Source: [Clostridium] celerecrescens 18A
GTDB taxonomy: Bacteria > Bacillota > Clostridia > Lachnospirales > Lachnospiraceae
Length of the DNA stretch: 64,000 nt
Reading direction: 5' to 3'
NCBI RefSeq assembly: GCF_002797975.1
Contig: NZ_PGET01000001.1
Coordinates: 4,514,001 to 4,578,000 of the forward strand
In this document: positions 61,239 to 64,000 of the stretch, piece after piece
Position numbering within the stretch: the stretch's first letter is position 1
Layout of the letters: each line of letters starts with the position of its first letter
The notes under the pieces: generated by a model
Told to the model about the DNA's origin: nothing
What the model saw: only the letters and a program-made list of their open reading frames with translations
The model's database searches: none
Made by a program: the position numbers and the translations under genes

Positions 61239-63002
61239 ATGAGAACATTTGAGGAAATTAAGAATACAATTGAGACAGGTTTGGGAATGCATCCCTGCGA
61301 TTTAAAGCTGGAACATGTAAAGCTGGTAAATGTATTTTCCGGTGAAGTGTATCCCACCAATATATATATTAAAAACAAGAGAATTGTTTCCATCGACCCT
61401 GACGCAGTCTTAGAAGCGGAACGTGTACTGGATTGTAAAGGGCAGTATGCGCTGCCGGGGTTGATTGACGCCCATATGCACTTTGAATCCACCATGCTTT
61501 CCCCGGAAGCGCTGGCTTCCGTAGTGGTTCCCCAGGGAACGACCACACTATGTGCAGATCTGATGGAAATTGCAAATGTAGCAGGTGAGCAGGGGCTAAG
61601 GGCAATGCTCCAGTCTATGAACCGTCTTCCTTACAGAATGCTGATTGAGGTCTCTTCCCGGGTTCCGACTGCGCCGGGACTTGAGACGACGGGAGCAGTT
61701 CTTGGAGCAAAGGAAGTGGCAGATATCATGGATTGGGATGAAAGCGTCAGCCTGGGAGAACTGGACCCATCAAAAATTCTCTTTGTAAAGGATGAGTATC
61801 TCCATAAGATAGCGGATACACTTTCACGAAGGAAGCTGGTAAACGGACATGCCATAGGACGTCTGGGGCAGGAACTGAATGTATATGCTTCTTCGGGAAT
61901 ATCCGACGACCATGAATGTGTCAATACCAATGAAATGATGGGACGCCTGAAAGTAGGAATGAAGGTGTTTATCCGGGAAGGAAGCAGCGAGCGGAACGTG
62001 GACGAACTGGTAAAGGGAATTGTAGACAACGAGCTGGATACTTCAAATATCATGTTCTGCACTGATGATAAGCATGCCCGGGAGATACAGGTGGAAGGAC
62101 ATATTAACTATAATGTTTCTAGAGCTGTAGAACTGGGGCTGGACCCCATGGAAGCGATTCAGATGGCAACGGTAAACACGGCGAAGCATTTTCGAATGGA
62201 AGACGAAATCGGAAGCATTACTCCCGGACGATTGGCGGACATACTGCTTGTGGAAGACTGGCGTATTGTAAAACCTACCATGGTTATATTTGAGGGAAAG
62301 GTTGTTGCGGCAGACGGTGAACTTCTGGACGAATGCAGGGTGAGCGATTATCCCGAGTGGATTAAGAATACGGTAATCCTAAAAAATAAGATTACTTCAG
62401 ATTCCTTCCGGGCAGCATCAAAAAAAACAGATGGAACAACGGATATTCATGTAATTGATATGATTCCAAGGCAGATCATCAACCATCATATCATAAAAGA
62501 GATGAAGGTGAAGAATGGTTCTGTTTTAACGGATGTGGATCAGGATATTCTTAAACTTGCAGTGGTAGAACGGTATGGAAAAAATGGCAATGTTGGCATT
62601 GGATTTGTCCGTGGATTCCAGCTGAAGAAAGGGGCACTGGCCTATTCCATGTCCCATGACCACCATAATATCGTTGTAGTTGGGACGAATGATGAAGACA
62701 TGGCGGTGGCAGTGAATGAAGTTGCCAGACGGAATGGTGGGCTTGCAGTAGCATGTGATGGCAGGATATTAAACAGCATGGAGCTGCCGATTGGAGGCCT
62801 TATGAGTGAAAAACCAGCGGAAGAAGTGATGGCACAGCTGGATATTCTGAATGAGGATGCAAAAAACCTGGGCTGTGAGATGGAGGCCCCGTTTATGTCC
62901 TTAAGTTTTATTTCACTTCCGACGGTTCCCGATCTTGGGCTGACGGATCTTGGGCTGGTGGATGTACTTGAACATAAACTGATTGAACTGGAGTTAGAAT
63001 AG
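61239..63002 (+). CDS. ade: Adenine deaminase
   Basis: A 587-residue bacterial-type (amidohydrolase) adenine deaminase, which converts adenine to hypoxanthine and ammonia. ATG 61239 has TAGGAGGG eight bases upstream; ATG 61233 is too close. Metal and active-site motifs are LIDAHMHFESTMLSP, LCADLMEIANV, VNGHAIG, SSGISDDHECV and FCTDDKHA. The C-terminal domain has SMSHDHHNIVVVG. With the permease it forms an adenine uptake and salvage unit. Confidence 0.95.
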   Translation: MRTFEEIKNTIETGLGMHPCDLKLEHVKLVNVFSGEVYPTNIYIKNKRIVSIDPDAVLEAERVLDCKGQYALPGLIDAHMHFESTMLSPEALASVVVPQGTTTLCADLMEIANVAGEQGLRAMLQSMNRLPYRMLIEVSSRVPTAPGLETTGAVLGAKEVADIMDWDESVSLGELDPSKILFVKDEYLHKIADTLSRRKLVNGHAIGRLGQELNVYASSGISDDHECVNTNEMMGRLKVGMKVFIREGSSERNVDELVKGIVDNELDTSNIMFCTDDKHAREIQVEGHINYNVSRAVELGLDPMEAIQMATVNTAKHFRMEDEIGSITPGRLADILLVEDWRIVKPTMVIFEGKVVAADGELLDECRVSDYPEWIKNTVILKNKITSDSFRAASKKTDGTTDIHVIDMIPRQIINHHIIKEMKVKNGSVLTDVDQDILKLAVVERYGKNGNVGIGFVRGFQLKKGALAYSMSHDHHNIVVVGTNDEDMAVAVNEVARRNGGLAVACDGRILNSMELPIGGLMSEKPAEEVMAQLDILNEDAKNLGCEMEAPFMSLSFISLPTVPDLGLTDLGLVDVLEHKLIELELE

Positions 63003-63021
63003 AGAAGAGTTATTAATACCT

Positions 63022-63053
63022 TAAGGCTTCTGCATCTTTTTGCAGGGGCCTTA
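63022..63053 (+). terminator. Hairpin after ade
   Basis: AAGGC...CTGCA pairs with TGCAG...GCCTT around a T-rich loop. There is no T tract on its 3' side, so termination strength is uncertain. Confidence 0.5.
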
Positions 63054-63191
63054 TTGAGGCAGTAGATATCCGGTGTGCCCCCTGAAAAACCAAAAGTTTC
63101 CAGATAACGAAAATCCTTCACGCTATCCTATGAGGATTGACCGGAACCGGAATGCATTCATGTGTTTGTCGTGAAAAAATCAGTAAAGCTG

Positions 63192-63220
63192 TTGACAATA
63201 ATCATTTATAATAATATAAT
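63192..63220 (+). promoter_or_regulatory. Promoter of the iron-binding lipoprotein gene
   Basis: Consensus TTGACA (63192-63197), 17 bases and TATAAT (63215-63220). The spacer is AT-rich and resembles part of a Fur box (ATAATCATTTAT). Confidence 0.75.
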
Positions 63221-63227
63221 GTAAAAA

Positions 63228-63245
63228 AGTTAGTGGTAACTAACT
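63228..63245. promoter_or_regulatory. Inverted repeat at the transcription start
   Basis: AGTTAGT and ACTAACT flank GGTA exactly at the predicted start site. TTAG...CTAA is reminiscent of DtxR-type iron regulator sites, fitting an iron-uptake gene. Confidence 0.5.
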
Positions 63246-63271
63246 AAATATATTATTAATGAGGAGATGAA

Positions 63272-64000
63272 ATGAAAAAAAACAACGTACTAAAAATAAC
63301 TACCATTATGGCAGCGGCCGTTTTAATGATGACAGCCTGCTCAAGTCCAAGCACTACAAAAACTAATGAAACCATTGAGACCGCTGAAACGACACAAGCT
63401 GAAACCACTGCAGCTGCTAAGAGTGAGGAAGCTTTAACGGTTGAAATCAAAGATATTCATGGTCTGGTGACAGTTCCTGTAAATCCTCAAAAGGTAATTT
63501 CTTTGGATAACAGAACTTATGAAACGTTATCAGACTGGGGAATTGAATTAGTCGCTGCCCCAAAGGGTGTAATGCCGGCGGATTCCCCATATGTAACCGA
63601 TGAGTCTGTTCTGGATATCGGAAATCACCGCGAACCGAATCTTGAGATTATAGCAGCTTCAGACCCTGACCTCGTAATCGTCGGTCAAAGATTTGCGTCC
63701 TATTATGAAGAAATAAAAAAGTTAGTGCCAAATGCAGTTGTTATTGATTTAAATTTTGATGTTTCTGAGGAAGCGGATACACCTGGAGAAAACTTAGTAA
63801 ACGGGCTTAAGGATTCCACTGTTGCACTTGGTAAAATCTTTAATAAAAATAAAGAAGCTGAACAATTGACAGCTGATTTTGATCAGGCGATCGAAGCTGC
63901 TAAATCTGCATATAACGGAACGGATACCATTATGAGTGTTGTAGTTTCCGGTGGAAATATCGGTTTTTCAGCTCCTCATTCCGGACGAGTTTGGGGGCCG
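63272..64000 (+). CDS. Siderophore/iron ABC transporter binding lipoprotein, 3' end outside the window
   Basis: The first 243 codons are present. The lipoprotein signal ends in LMMTAC, followed by a Thr/Glu-rich linker. The binding domain begins VEIKDIHGLVTVPVNPQKVISLDNRTYETLSDWGIE and continues LDIGNHREPNLEIIAASDPDLVIVGQR, the FatB/YclQ-like class III pattern for catecholate or petrobactin-type iron chelates. GAGGAGAT lies before ATG 63272. A strong promoter and a dyad upstream suggest iron control. Permease and ATPase genes presumably follow. Confidence 0.88.
   Translation, partial: MKKNNVLKITTIMAAAVLMMTACSSPSTTKTNETIETAETTQAETTAAAKSEEALTVEIKDIHGLVTVPVNPQKVISLDNRTYETLSDWGIELVAAPKGVMPADSPYVTDESVLDIGNHREPNLEIIAASDPDLVIVGQRFASYYEEIKKLVPNAVVIDLNFDVSEEADTPGENLVNGLKDSTVALGKIFNKNKEAEQLTADFDQAIEAAKSAYNGTDTIMSVVVSGGNIGFSAPHSGRVWGP

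Overview
The window looks like a low-to-mid GC, endospore-forming Gram-positive anaerobe of the Clostridia. Strong AGGAGG-type ribosome binding sites, spore-germination genes (SleL-type LysM-GH18 proteins, a Csp-type subtilisin), a clustered B12-controlled cobalt ECF transporter, kdpFABCDE and luxS together suggest a Lachnospiraceae member, perhaps near Lacrimispora / Clostridium saccharolyticum. The genus is an inference; no rRNA gene is present.

Bases 1-7010 are the right end of a prophage or tailocin: tail fibre, Mu gp48/XkdU-like baseplate protein, further fibre proteins (one split by a frameshift), XkdX, holin and amidase. It ends in an AT-rich cargo segment with an EVE/Mrr-N-like membrane protein that has its own promoter, a convergent 77-residue membrane protein, and a terminator. 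Bases 7275-13860 hold the most striking arrangement. A spore cortex-lytic (SleL-like) gene is cut in two at its Tyr-Gly-Pro codons by a 5.4 kb element. The element carries a large serine recombinase, a 55-residue protein, a Csp-like pseudoprotease whose catalytic Ser is Gly, and a second LysM-GH18 protein with a degenerate catalytic motif. Promoter-like sequences resembling the sporulation sigma-E consensus precede the broken gene, the recombinase and the csp gene. This suggests a skin-like, developmentally excised element.

The rest is mostly chromosomal housekeeping and transport. 13.9-17.8 kb is an LRR / VWA / MoxR-ATPase cassette. 17.9-25.6 kb holds small stress or unknown genes, a ThrE-type exporter pair, pyrC and a tail-anchored orphan protein. 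25.7-28.9 kb is a polar amino-acid ABC transporter and a lipoprotein. 29-44 kb holds two ABC-F proteins, a LacI-PTS-hydrolase locus with a visible operator, cbiQO and riboswitch-cbiMN, a ROK kinase, exonuclease III and a GH13 protein that has lost all its catalytic residues. 44.3-49.9 kb is an ascorbate-type PTS with a frameshifted PRD regulator and a split transketolase. 50.1-58.0 kb is kdpFABCDE, followed by luxS on the minus strand. 59-63 kb is a GntR / purine permease / adenine deaminase unit with two matching operators. The window ends inside an iron-siderophore binding lipoprotein gene.

No tRNA, rRNA, CRISPR array or insertion-sequence transposase was recognised.
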